Shown here: positions 37,674-47,557 of the stretch, in pieces
Numbering within the stretch: position 1 is the stretch's first letter
Layout: the number at the start of each line of letters is the position of its first letter
Origin: JACVRW01 sp963746825
GTDB taxonomy: Bacteria > Actinomycetota > Thermoleophilia > Solirubrobacterales > Thermoleophilaceae
Direction: 5' to 3'
NCBI GenBank assembly: GCA_963746825.1
Contig: CAVVCU010000007.1
Location: forward strand, 1 to 64,000
Length of the DNA stretch: 64,000 nt
The notes under the pieces: model-generated
Seen by the model: the letters and a program-made list of their open reading frames with translations, nothing else
Database searches by the model: none
What the model was told of the DNA's origin: nothing
Position numbers and translations under genes: made by a program

Positions 37674-37852
37674 TCGCGCGGCTCTCACATTATGCAGGCA
37701 AATACCTGCATGTCAAGCGCACGGCCCGCGCCCGATTGACTCCGCAACTAAGCCCGGCGTAGAGTCGTCACGCCAGGGCGGGCCGAGGGGCGGCCTGTGG
37801 CACGCATGCCGGGCCACCACGAGCTCCGCCGCCAACGAGCAGGAGGTGGATC

Positions 37853-38209
37853 ATGGCCGAGGCCGGAATCTTTGTTGGATGGGGCGACCCGATTACCGGA
37901 CGCGAGGCGAAGGGGCTGGAGGTGTTCGGCGAGGCCCTCGCCTACTACGCCAAGGCCGAGCAGGATGGCCGCATCGAGAGCTACGAGACCGTCCTGCTCG
38001 CGCCCCATGGCGGCGAGCTTGCCGGCTTCATCCTGGTCCGGGGCAGCCAGGAGCAGATGGCCGCGCTGCGCGCCGAGGACGAGTTCGAGCGGCTCAACAC
38101 GCGGGCCACACTGATCGTGCAGAACGTGGGCGTGATCGACGCCGCGCTCGGCGACGACCTGGAACGCGCGATCGGCGTCTACCAGACCGCGGTGACCGAC
38201 CTGACCTGA
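37853..38209 (+). CDS. Conserved hypothetical small protein
   Basis: A 118-residue soluble protein with a strong AGGAGGT site before ATG 37853. It looks like a ferredoxin-like alpha+beta fold (GIFVGWGDPITGREAKGLEVF; ETVLLAPHGGELAGFILVRG; AALRAEDEFERL), perhaps a dimeric alpha/beta barrel relative. No catalytic motif was recognised. It is monocistronic, upstream of the atpC end and convergent with it. Confidence 0.7.
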   Translation: MAEAGIFVGWGDPITGREAKGLEVFGEALAYYAKAEQDGRIESYETVLLAPHGGELAGFILVRGSQEQMAALRAEDEFERLNTRATLIVQNVGVIDAALGDDLERAIGVYQTAVTDLT

Positions 38210-38244
38210 CCCTGCGGCCTGGCCCGTTCCTCGCGGTTGTCGGA

Positions 38245-38279
38245 TTGCCGCTGGCGATGAAGGCGCGAATGCGCAGCGC
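38245..38279 (+). repeat. Copy 2 of a 35-nt coding-like repeat (LPLAMKARMRSA)
   Basis: Encodes Leu-Pro-Leu-Ala-Met-Lys-Ala-Arg-Met-Arg-Ser-Ala, Gly, then a stop at 38284. It lies just after the stop of the hypothetical gene at 37853-38209 and before the convergent atpC stop. Identity to copy 1 (33536-33570) is 28/35 with mostly silent differences. Confidence 0.45.
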
Positions 38280-38291
38280 GGGGTAGCCGCC

Positions 38292-38702
38292 CTAACCGCC
38301 GTCGACGTCCAGAAACGCCTCGTAGCGCGCCACCTCGCGCTCGGCTCGCGCGCGTTCCTCGGAATCCTCCTCGGCGTTCTTCACGTTCGACTGGGCTTCC
38401 TTGAGCTTCGCCTCGAAGTCCGAGCGGTCGATGTCCTCCGGCGCGATCGCCTCCTCGACCAGCACGAGCGCCGAGTTCTCCACGACCTGGAGATAGCCCT
38501 CGCCCTGCGCGAAGCGCACCACGTCGGAGTCCGACTTGTAGAGCCTCAGCTCGGTCGGCTCGAGGATGGCCATCAACGGAGCGTGATTGGCCAGCACGCC
38601 GATCGACCCGGTGACGGTGCGGGTGGAGACCATCTCCACCTCGTCGTCGAAGACCTTCCCCTCGGGGGTCAGCACCTCGACGGGGAAGCTAGTTCTCGCC
38701 AT
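38292..38702 (-). CDS. atpC: ATP synthase F1 epsilon subunit
   Basis: A 136-residue subunit of the rotor stalk. The beta-sandwich (FPVEVLTPEGKVFDDEVEMV, GSIGVLANHAPLMAIL) is typical, followed by a helical C-terminal domain with an acidic stretch (AEEDSEERARAEREVARYE). It is the last gene of the minus-strand ATP synthase operon and overlaps the atpD 3' end by 14 nt, so it depends on the same mRNA. Confidence 0.95.
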   Translation of the reverse strand: MARTSFPVEVLTPEGKVFDDEVEMVSTRTVTGSIGVLANHAPLMAILEPTELRLYKSDSDVVRFAQGEGYLQVVENSALVLVEEAIAPEDIDRSDFEAKLKEAQSNVKNAEEDSEERARAEREVARYEAFLDVDGG

Positions 38703-40248
38703 CGTCGCCCTTGTCGTCGTCGCCGTTGCCGTTCTCGTCGCCGCCCGACTCCTCGGACTCGTCCTCGTCGTCCTCGACGCCCTCGCCCTTCAGCACGTCC
38801 TCGATCGTTCCCTTGAGCAGGAACGCCCGCTCGGGCACGTCGTCGTGCTTCCCGTCGATGATCTCCTTGAAGGAGCGCACGGTGTCCTCGATCGACACGT
38901 AGACCCCCGGCGTGCCCGTGAAGGCCTCGGCCACGAAGAACGGCTGCGAGAGGAAGCGCTCCACCCGGCGAGCCCGCTGCACGGTCACGCGGTCCTCGTC
39001 GGAGAGCTCGTCGATCCCGAGGATGGCGATGATGTCCTGCAACTCGGTGTAGCGCTGCAGGATCTCGCGCACCTGGTTGGCGACCTGGAAGTGCTCCTCG
39101 CCCACGATGTCGGGCTTGAGGATCGTCGAGGTCGAGTCGAGCGGGTCGACAGCGGGATAGATGCCCTTCTCGGCGATCGAGCGGGAGAGCGTCGTGGTGG
39201 CGTTGAGGTGCGCGAACACCGACGCCGGCGCCGGGTCGGTCAGGTCGTCGGCCGGCACGTAGATGGCCTGGATCGAGGTGACCGATCCCTCGCGGGTAGA
39301 GGTGATCCGCTCCTGCAGCTGGCCCATCTCCGTCTCCAGCGTGGGCTGGTAGCCCACCTGCGACGGCATCCGGCCGAGCAGGGCCGAGACCTCGGAGCCC
39401 GCCTGGACGAACCGGAAGATGTTGTCGATGAACAGCAGCACGTCCTGGCCCTGCTCGCGGAAGTACTCGGCCATGGTCAGGCCCGAGAGCGCCACGCGCA
39501 TGCGCGCGCCGGGCGGCTCGTTCATCTGGCCGAACACGAGCATCGTCTTGTCGATCACGCCCGACTCGGTCATCTCGAGCCAGAGGTCGTTGCCCTCGCG
39601 TGAGCGCTCGCCTACTCCGCAGAAGGCCGACAGCCCGCCGTGCTCGGCGGCCAGGTTGTGGATCAGCTCCTGGATGAGCACGGTCTTGCCCACTCCGGCG
39701 CCGCCGAACAGCCCGACCTTGCCGCCCTGGGCGTACGGGGCGAGCAGATCGACGACCTTGATCCCGGTCTCGAAGATCTCGCGCGTCGGGGTGAGGTCCT
39801 CCACCGCGGGAGCCGGGCGATGGATGGGCCAGCGCTCCTCGAACTTGACCTCGCCGGCGTCGTCGATGGGGTCGCCGAGCAGGTTGAAGATGCGGCCGAG
39901 CGTGCCATCGCCCACGGGGACCGTGATGGGGCCGCCGGTGTCGGTGACCTTCGCGCCGCGCGAGAGGCCCTCGGTGGCGTCCATGGCCACCGTGCGCACG
40001 CGGTCGTCGCCCAGGTGCTGCTGCACCTCGAGCACGAGCTTGGACATCGTGGCCTGGGCCTCGTCGCCCTCGGACTCGCGGTCCTCGTCGAGCTCGACCT
40101 CGAGCGCGTTGTAGATCTCGGGGAGGTGCTCGGCCGGGAAGGCCACCTCGACCACCACGCCCTGCACCTCTTCCACGGTGCCGGTGTTGGCCTCGCGCTC
40201 CTCGCGCGCCTCGTCCTGCTGCTCCTGGGTATCGGTTGCGGCTTCCAC
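38689..40248 (-). CDS. atpD: ATP synthase F1 beta subunit with acidic tail
   Basis: A 519-residue catalytic subunit. It has Walker A (GGAGVGKT), GERSREGNDLW, the DELSEED-region equivalent (GIDELSDEDR) and ALLGRMPSQVGYQPTL. Normal beta subunits are about 460-480 residues; here the extra length is an N-terminal Gln/Glu-rich start (residues 1-25), an acidic insert (EDRESEGDEAQ) and a C-terminal tail of about 35 residues that is almost all Asp/Glu/Gly/Asn/Ser. It binds ATP/ADP in the F1 hexamer on the cytoplasmic side. Confidence 0.97.
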   Translation of the reverse strand: MEAATDTQEQQDEAREEREANTGTVEEVQGVVVEVAFPAEHLPEIYNALEVELDEDRESEGDEAQATMSKLVLEVQQHLGDDRVRTVAMDATEGLSRGAKVTDTGGPITVPVGDGTLGRIFNLLGDPIDDAGEVKFEERWPIHRPAPAVEDLTPTREIFETGIKVVDLLAPYAQGGKVGLFGGAGVGKTVLIQELIHNLAAEHGGLSAFCGVGERSREGNDLWLEMTESGVIDKTMLVFGQMNEPPGARMRVALSGLTMAEYFREQGQDVLLFIDNIFRFVQAGSEVSALLGRMPSQVGYQPTLETEMGQLQERITSTREGSVTSIQAIYVPADDLTDPAPASVFAHLNATTTLSRSIAEKGIYPAVDPLDSTSTILKPDIVGEEHFQVANQVREILQRYTELQDIIAILGIDELSDEDRVTVQRARRVERFLSQPFFVAEAFTGTPGVYVSIEDTVRSFKEIIDGKHDDVPERAFLLKGTIEDVLKGEGVEDDEDESEESGGDENGNGDDDKGDDGEN

Positions 40249-40267
40249 GTTTCTCCTTATCGAAGCT

Positions 40268-41182
40268 CTATCGAAGTCCTTCAGCCCCGGCGACCACTTC
40301 CATGATCTCCTGGGTGATTTCGGCTTGGCGCTGGCGGTTGGCCTCCAGCGTGAGGTCGTCGATCATCTCGCCGGCGTTGTCTGAGGCGCTGCGCATCGCG
40401 CTCATGCGCGCGCCGTGCTCGGAAGCGGTCGACTCCAGCAGGGCGCGGTAGATCGAGATCTCCACGTAGTCGGGCACGAGCCGGGCGAGGATCTCCTCGG
40501 GGTCGGGCTCGTAGATCCACAGGGCGCGTGAGTGCTGGTCGCCCTCGTCCGAACCGCCGTCCTCCCCGTCCTCGTCGTCGTCGCCGAGCACGTCGGCCTG
40601 CTGCAGCGGCAGCAGCGTCTCGTGACGGACCTCCTGGTTGATCGCCGAGATGTAGCCGTTGTAGAAGATCTCCACGCGATCGACCTTGTCGTCGACGTAG
40701 GCCGACGTCAGGCCGTCGGCGATGGCGCGCGCGTCGGCGAACGTGGGGCGATCGGTGAAGCCCGTCCAGCTGCCGCCCATGTCGAGCTGGCGAAACTGCA
40801 GCGAGGAGACGCCGCGGCGCCCTGAGGCGTACCAGAGCACCTCCTTGCCGTCGCTGCGCAGCTCGGCCGCGCGCCGGTTGCCCGCGCGCATGATCTGGGA
40901 GTTGAACGGGCCGGCCAGCCCGCGGTCGCCGGTCACGAGCAGGATGCCGACGGTCTGGACGTTCTCCTTCTCCTGCAGGATGGGCAGGTTGGGGATGTTG
41001 TCCGCGGCCTGGGACGCCCGCGAGGTCATGCGCCGCAGGGCGTCGGCGTACGGGCGCAGGGACTCGATGCGCTGCTCGGCCCGCCGCAGCCGGGCGGCGG
41101 AGATCATCTCCATCGCCCGCGTGATCTTGCGGATGTTCTTGACCGAGCCGATGCGCCCGCGGATGTCCTTCAGCGACGCCAT
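40268..41182 (-). CDS. atpG: ATP synthase F1 gamma subunit
   Basis: A 304-residue central-stalk subunit. The N-terminal helix (SLKDIRGRIGSVKNIRKITR, AMEMISAARLRRAEQ) and C-terminal helix (SEHGARMSAMRSASDNAGEM) form the rotating coiled coil. Between them, near residues 197-215, an acidic insert (GDDDEDGEDGGSDEGDQ) is longer than in most bacteria. It lies between atpA and atpD in the usual order. Confidence 0.96.
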   Translation of the reverse strand: MASLKDIRGRIGSVKNIRKITRAMEMISAARLRRAEQRIESLRPYADALRRMTSRASQAADNIPNLPILQEKENVQTVGILLVTGDRGLAGPFNSQIMRAGNRRAAELRSDGKEVLWYASGRRGVSSLQFRQLDMGGSWTGFTDRPTFADARAIADGLTSAYVDDKVDRVEIFYNGYISAINQEVRHETLLPLQQADVLGDDDEDGEDGGSDEGDQHSRALWIYEPDPEEILARLVPDYVEISIYRALLESTASEHGARMSAMRSASDNAGEMIDDLTLEANRQRQAEITQEIMEVVAGAEGLR

Positions 41183-41188
41183 CGAGCC

Positions 41189-42916
<1,728 letters not shown>

Positions 42917-42929
42917 TGGGAGTGTCTCC

Positions 42930-43463
42930 TTAGGTGGCCCTGGCCACTTGCTTTCGAAGTTGTTCGAGGCGGTTGCGCACCGTGGCGTCGAGCACCATGT
43001 TGCCCACGCGCACCTGAAGGCCGCCGAGCACGTCGGGGTCGACGTTCGAGGACAGCTCGACCTGGCGGCCGGTCTGCTCCTCGATGCGCTTGCCGATGTC
43101 CTTCACGAGGCCCTCGTCGAGGTCGACCGCACTGGTCACGGTCACGGGAAGCAGCTTGTTCTCCTCGGCCCACATCCCGTCGAAGGTGCGCCGGATGCGA
43201 AACAGCGCGGGCATCCGGTGGCGCTCGGCCAGCAGCTCGAGGAAATTGACCAGGCGCTCGTCCGCGTCGGTCACGATCTTGGTCACTCCGTCCTTCTTCT
43301 CCTCGCTCGAGAAGTAGGGAGAGAACAGGAACACCTGCAGGTTGCGATCCTCGTCGAGGGCGTCGGCGAACTCGCCGAGCTCGTCGTGCACGCGATCGAG
43401 GACGTCGTCCTCCTTGGCCGCCTCGAACAGCGCGCGCGCGTAGACCTCGGCCAATTCCTCCAT
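42930..43463 (-). CDS. atpH: ATP synthase F1 delta subunit
   Basis: A 177-residue peripheral-stalk protein of the OSCP/delta family: N-terminal helical domain (VYARALFEAAKEDDVLDRV, LNFLELLAERHRM) and C-terminal strand pair ending DVLGGLQVRVGNMVLDATV and RLEQLRKQVA. It overlaps the atpF stop by one base and joins F1 to the b subunit. Confidence 0.95.
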   Translation of the reverse strand: MEELAEVYARALFEAAKEDDVLDRVHDELGEFADALDEDRNLQVFLFSPYFSSEEKKDGVTKIVTDADERLVNFLELLAERHRMPALFRIRRTFDGMWAEENKLLPVTVTSAVDLDEGLVKDIGKRIEEQTGRQVELSSNVDPDVLGGLQVRVGNMVLDATVRNRLEQLRKQVARAT

Positions 43464-44047
43464 TAGCCCTTGTCGTCTCCGTTGCTCGTGTCGCCGCCGT
43501 TGCCGGCCTTCTCGCCGGCGAGCGCGGTGAAGTCGACCTCGCCCAGGGCGTCCTCGATCAGGCGCCGGTGGTCGTCGGGCGTGAGCGACTTGCGCGTGAC
43601 CTTCTCGGTGGCGATCACCGTGAGGTTGGCCACCTCCTTGCGGATCTCGTCCAGAGCGCGCCGCGTCTCGGCCTCGATGTCGCGCCGCGTGGCGGCCATC
43701 AGCTCCTCGCGCTGGCGGTTGGCCTGGGCCTTCGAGTCGTCGGCCAGCGAGTCCGCGGCCTTGCGGGCGCGGGCGGTGATGTCCTCAGCCTGCTCGCGCG
43801 CCTCGCGCAGCCGAGCGCGGTACTCCTCGAGCAGCGAGTCCGCCTCCTCCTTGGAACGGGCGGCGGCGTCGATCGACTCCTCGATGGCCAGCCTGCGCTT
43901 GTCCAGCGCCTCCGCGATGCGCGGAAAGGCCAGCTTGTTGAGCAGGTAGAGAGTGAGCCCGAAGGCAAGCAGCGTCCAGATCATCAGCCCCACGTTGGGG
44001 CTGACGAGGAAGCTGCCGCCGCCCTCTTCCTGTGCGAACAGGAACAT
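43463..44047 (-). CDS. atpF: ATP synthase Fo b subunit
   Basis: A 194-residue stator with an N-terminal membrane helix (GLMIWTLLAFGLTLYLLNKL) and a long charged coiled coil (about residues 45-150; KEEADSLLEEYRARLREARE). It ends in a short Gly/Asp/Asn tail, in keeping with the other acidic tails of this operon. A single b-type gene implies a b2 homodimer. Confidence 0.95.
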   Translation of the reverse strand: MFLFAQEEGGGSFLVSPNVGLMIWTLLAFGLTLYLLNKLAFPRIAEALDKRRLAIEESIDAAARSKEEADSLLEEYRARLREAREQAEDITARARKAADSLADDSKAQANRQREELMAATRRDIEAETRRALDEIRKEVANLTVIATEKVTRKSLTPDDHRRLIEDALGEVDFTALAGEKAGNGGDTSNGDDKG

Positions 44048-44050
44048 CGC

Positions 44051-44305
44051 CTAGAGGAAGAAGGCGATCAGGCCGAAGATGAACGCGTAGAACACGATCG
44101 CCTCGGTGAGGGCGAAGCCGAGCCACTGGATGCTCGTGATCTCCTCGCGCATCTCGGGCTGCCGGGTGACCGACTCGATCACCTTGCCGAAGATGTAGCC
44201 GACTCCGATGCCGGGGCCGATCGTGCCCAGCCCGGCGCCGACGCCGAGGGCGATCGCCTTCAGGCCATCGTCGGAGACCTGGGCTATCGGGAGCAGGAAT
44301 TCCAT
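44051..44305 (-). CDS. atpE: ATP synthase Fo c subunit
   Basis: An 84-residue two-helix hairpin that forms the rotor ring. Helix 1 has the packing glycines GVGAGLGTIGPGIGVG; the loop is RQPEM; helix 2 carries the ion-binding Glu68 in ALTEAIVFYAF. The Gln and Ser/Thr ligands that mark Na+ types are not present, so proton coupling is inferred. Confidence 0.96.
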   Translation of the reverse strand: MEFLLPIAQVSDDGLKAIALGVGAGLGTIGPGIGVGYIFGKVIESVTRQPEMREEITSIQWLGFALTEAIVFYAFIFGLIAFFL

Positions 44306-44314
44306 GGATCCTCC

Positions 44315-45214
44315 TTAGTGTCCTCCGGCGCTTGCCTCGCCGAAGTAGATAGATGTGAGCGTGGCAAAGATGAAGGCCTGAAGGGTCGCGATCAACACGA
44401 CCTCGAAGGCGAAGAACCCCACCGCGAGCGGGAGCGTGATCCAACCGAGCGCCGAGACGCCGAGGAGCACGGCCAGGCCTCCACCCATGAACAGGATCAG
44501 CAGGTGGCCGGCGAGGACGTTGGCGAAGAGTCGAACGGAGAGCGAGATGATCCGCACGAACTGGGAGATCACCTCGATGGCGAAGATCGGAACCGCGGCG
44601 GCACCCGTTACTCCGGAGGGCAGCCAGCCCTTGAAGTACTTCACGAGGCCGTGGTTCCGAATCCCCTCCAGCTGGTAGAGGAAGAAGACGCAGAGGGTGA
44701 GCACCAGCGGGATCGACAGGTTCGCCGTCGCGGCGTAGAGGGCGAAGGCGGGGAAGTTGATGCCGGCGATCTCGATCGTCTCGTGGTCGTTCACCGGCAG
44801 CGGGATGTAGCCGATCATGTTCGAGAACCAGATGAAGAAGAAGAGCGAGGCCACGAACGGGAACCACTTGGCCGCCGCCTTCTCGGGCATGTTGTTCCGG
44901 GCGATCTGGTTGTAGGTGAGGTCGTAGGCCCCCTCGACGATCGTCTGTACGCGATTGGGCCTGTCCGCCATGCGCCGGGCGATGTAGACCATCGAGCCAA
45001 CCGTGGCCGCGCAGCCGATCAGCAGGTATAGGACGGCCTTGTTGAACGAGAGATCGAGGCCACCGAGCTTGATCTCGATCCATGGATCGAGCTTGAACTC
45101 CTCCTCGGGCGCGAACTCCTCGTTCTTGCCGTCCGAGCCGAAGATGAGAAACAGCAACACGGCCACGCCGAGGTAAACGCCGAAGCCGATGGCGAGCTTT
45201 CCCTTCGTGCTCAC
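44315..45214 (-). CDS. atpB: ATP synthase Fo a subunit
   Basis: A 299-residue membrane stator subunit with five to six helices. The essential Arg lies in SLSVRLFANVLAGHLL, and the C-terminal helix with the partner polar residues is LIATLQAFIFATLTSIYF. It forms the two proton half-channels against the c ring. It follows the atpI-like gene with a 4-nt overlap. Confidence 0.95.
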   Translation of the reverse strand: MSTKGKLAIGFGVYLGVAVLLFLIFGSDGKNEEFAPEEEFKLDPWIEIKLGGLDLSFNKAVLYLLIGCAATVGSMVYIARRMADRPNRVQTIVEGAYDLTYNQIARNNMPEKAAAKWFPFVASLFFFIWFSNMIGYIPLPVNDHETIEIAGINFPAFALYAATANLSIPLVLTLCVFFLYQLEGIRNHGLVKYFKGWLPSGVTGAAAVPIFAIEVISQFVRIISLSVRLFANVLAGHLLILFMGGGLAVLLGVSALGWITLPLAVGFFAFEVVLIATLQAFIFATLTSIYFGEASAGGH

Positions 45215-45582
45215 TTCGGGCTTTCGCTCTCGGGCCCGAAGGGCCGGGCGATGACCTGGCCGGTGAAGTAGGTGGTGAAGAGGGCGATCGCCAGGATCGC
45301 CGCCGCGAGGCCGGCCTCGCGCTCGCTCAGGCCGACGGCGAAGATCGTGCCCGCCACGAGCCAGCCGCGGGCGATCATCGACCCGGTCATGAGGCCGGCC
45401 ACGGTACCCGGATCTTTGGCTGCACGCGCACGCTGCTCAATGAGATGCTGTACCCCGCGCTGCAAAAGCCAAGCAACGGCGACGCCGGCCCAGCCCAGCA
45501 GAGGCAGATCGGCGACGATGAAGATCGGCAGGGCGAGCGCCAGGACGACGAGGTCGAGGTACCGCATCACGCGCAGCGGCAT
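45211..45582 (-). CDS. AtpI-like small membrane protein
   Basis: A 123-residue protein with four hydrophobic helices (YLDLVVLALALPIFIVADLP, WAGVAVAWLLQRGVQHLI, MIARGWLVAGTIFAVGLS, LAAAILAIALFTTYFTGQV). Its place as the first gene of the operon, coupled to atpB, fits an AtpI/subunit I role in c-ring assembly, although sequence similarity is weak. The ATG at 45582 is chosen because upstream codons are low-complexity; the frame is open to 45738. Confidence 0.65.
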   Translation of the reverse strand: MPLRVMRYLDLVVLALALPIFIVADLPLLGWAGVAVAWLLQRGVQHLIEQRARAAKDPGTVAGLMTGSMIARGWLVAGTIFAVGLSEREAGLAAAILAIALFTTYFTGQVIARPFGPESESPK

Positions 45583-45698
45583 GGGTTCGGATGCTTTCAG
45601 AGCGTGCGTCGTCAAGGGGTGTCCGCGAGAGCGGAGGGCAACGGGCGGGGCCGGCGTTGCTGTCGCTCTCGTGTAAGTCAACTCTACTCGACGGGGAG

Positions 45699-45719
45699 AC
45701 TTTGTGACTACTTTGTGAC
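45699..45719. repeat. Tandem direct repeat upstream of the ATP synthase operon
   Basis: ACTTTGTGAC occurs twice, one base apart, giving an 11-bp period (one helical turn). It lies in the divergent gap between the atp operon (starts leftward at 45582) and the SecD-like gene (starts rightward at 45771), where a regulator or tandem activator sites would act. No regulator is assigned. Confidence 0.4.
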
Positions 45720-45770
45720 ACTTGGCTCGGGAGCTCAAGCGGGCGCGCTGCGGGCCGAAACAGGGGGCAG

Positions 45771-46640
45771 ATGCCGCGTCCTCTCCCGCTCTTGCTCGCG
45801 CTGGCCGCCGTGGCCGTGACGGCGTGCGGCGGCGAGGAGCTGAGTTCGGCTCCGTGCACCGAAAGCCCCGGCGGCTCCACCGTGGTGCTCGAGTACCGGT
45901 CGGCGCCGGGACAGGCGCAGCGCTCCGCCGAGCGCCTGTGCTCGCGCCTGGCCGAGCTCGGACCCGGCCGCTACCGGGTCGAGACCACCGGCGCGCACGG
46001 TCTACGCGTGGTCGCCCGGGACACCGAGGGAGCGCGGGCGGCGCTCCAGACGGCGATCGAGGGCGCCTCCTTCTCCGTCTACGACTGGGAGCCCAACGTG
46101 CTCGGCAACCGGGGCCCGGCCGCGCCGTTCACCGCCCGCTCCAAGGCGCAGGCGCTGGCCGCGCGGTCGCGATCCGGCTCCCGGCCGGTGGCCGTCGTCG
46201 AAGACCAGCGCGTGCCGGGGCAGCCCTCCAGCGAGCGTCGCTGGTTCGCGATCGAGGACGACCCGGCGCTCACGGCCCGGCACATCGCCAATCCGCGCGC
46301 CGCGACCGACGAGATCACGGGCGAGCCGACCGTGTCCTTCGACTTCACCGACGCCGGGCGCCTCGCCTTCAGGCGCCTGACCGCGGAGGTGGCGGCGCGC
46401 GCCGCGCGGGCTGCCGCGGCGCAGGGCGCGTCGGAGGCATCGTTCCAGCATTTCGCGATCGTGGTCGACGGCCGGGTTCTCTCGCTCCCCGCCCTCGACG
46501 CGGCGGCCGCCCCGCGCGGCATCGACGCTCCGGGCGCGCAGATCAACGGCGTGGGCTCGCGGCGCGAGGCGAGGCTGCTGGCGCGTCGCCTCGGCGTGGC
46601 ACCGCTGCTCGCGCAGCTCGAGCCGGTCTCGGCCGGCTAG
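45771..46640 (+). CDS. Lipoprotein with SecD P1-like domain
   Basis: A 289-residue exported protein with a lipobox (LAAVAVTAC, Cys19). Residues 150-280 resemble the periplasmic P1 head of SecD: TGEPTVSFDFTDAGRLAFRRL, FAIVVDGRVLSLPAL and GAQINGVGSRREARLLAR match the SecD beta strands (normally followed by six membrane helices, which are absent). It could aid protein release or folding outside the membrane, or only share the fold. The start is ATG 45771 with a GGGGGCAG site. It is convergent with the Rieske gene (4-nt overlap). Confidence 0.7.
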   Translation: MPRPLPLLLALAAVAVTACGGEELSSAPCTESPGGSTVVLEYRSAPGQAQRSAERLCSRLAELGPGRYRVETTGAHGLRVVARDTEGARAALQTAIEGASFSVYDWEPNVLGNRGPAAPFTARSKAQALAARSRSGSRPVAVVEDQRVPGQPSSERRWFAIEDDPALTARHIANPRAATDEITGEPTVSFDFTDAGRLAFRRLTAEVAARAARAAAAQGASEASFQHFAIVVDGRVLSLPALDAAAAPRGIDAPGAQINGVGSRREARLLARRLGVAPLLAQLEPVSAG

Positions 46641-47500
46641 GCGGCCGCCGCCGCCCGTACCTCGACGCGGCCGTCGACCACGCGGGTCTCGTAGACCGGC
46701 TGCGGTGTTACCGCCGGCCCCTGCTCGATCGAGCCGTCGGCCAGGCGGAAGCGGCTTGCGTGCCACGGGCAGATCACGCACCCGTCGGCCACCTCGCCCT
46801 CGTGCAGGGGTCCTCCGCGGTGGGTGCAGTGATCGTCGAGCGCGTGAAGGCCGTCGGCGTCGCGCACGATCATCACGTCGACCTCGCCGACTCGCACGCA
46901 TACGGGCCTGCCCTCGGACAGCTCCTCCTCGGCCACGGTGGCGGTCCACTCGCCGGAGCCCTTCGCGAAGACCGTCTGGTTGACCCCCACGCCCTCCACG
47001 AAGGAGAGGTGCCCGCCGAGATGTCCGCCCACGGCCATGGCGCCCGCGCCGGCGAGAGCGAGCAGCCGCCCGCCCTCCCCGCGGCGCCGGGCCAGGTACG
47101 AGGCCGTGAACAGCCCGAGGGCGGTGACATTCGACGCGGCGTGCACCAGGCCGGTACGGCGCACGCTGTCGCTGGACATCTCCGAGTCGGCCCAGTCCGA
47201 GTAGCCGCTCGCGGCGGTGGGAAGGGCGGCGAGGATCCCTACGGCCACGAGCCGGCGGGCGGCGGTGCGCGAGTCGCTGCCGCCGATCAGGTCGAGCACG
47301 ACGGCGCTGGTCCAGGAGCCGATCGGCACGTCGGTGAGCAGAGGATGAGCAGGGTGCCCGAGCGGGGTGCCGCTGAGCACGTCCTTGACCGGTCCCGCGG
47401 GCAGGACCGCCCTCACGGTCTTGGCCACGCGCTTCGCGGGCGCGTCGAGCGCCTCGAGTCGTCCGGTGGCGGCGGCGAGGCGATGCAACGTGTCGGTCAT
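46637..47500 (-). CDS. DUF2231 membrane protein fused to Rieske [2Fe-2S] domain
   Basis: A 287-residue fusion. Residues 50-165 are a DUF2231 four-helix membrane unit (GHPAHPLLTDVPIGSWTSAV). The C-terminal 100 residues are a Rieske domain with ligands in CTHRGGPL and CPWHASRF. The Rieske part probably transfers electrons in respiration or scavenges oxidants at the membrane. The ATG at 47498-47500 was chosen; the longer frame upstream has no supporting site. Confidence 0.88.
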   Translation of the reverse strand: MTDTLHRLAAATGRLEALDAPAKRVAKTVRAVLPAGPVKDVLSGTPLGHPAHPLLTDVPIGSWTSAVVLDLIGGSDSRTAARRLVAVGILAALPTAASGYSDWADSEMSSDSVRRTGLVHAASNVTALGLFTASYLARRRGEGGRLLALAGAGAMAVGGHLGGHLSFVEGVGVNQTVFAKGSGEWTATVAEEELSEGRPVCVRVGEVDVMIVRDADGLHALDDHCTHRGGPLHEGEVADGCVICPWHASRFRLADGSIEQGPAVTPQPVYETRVVDGRVEVRAAAAA

Positions 47501-47557
47501 GCGAAGCCCATACCCGCAGGTGGCGCCGATCACGCCGAGATGTGGTTCTCTGGAAGG

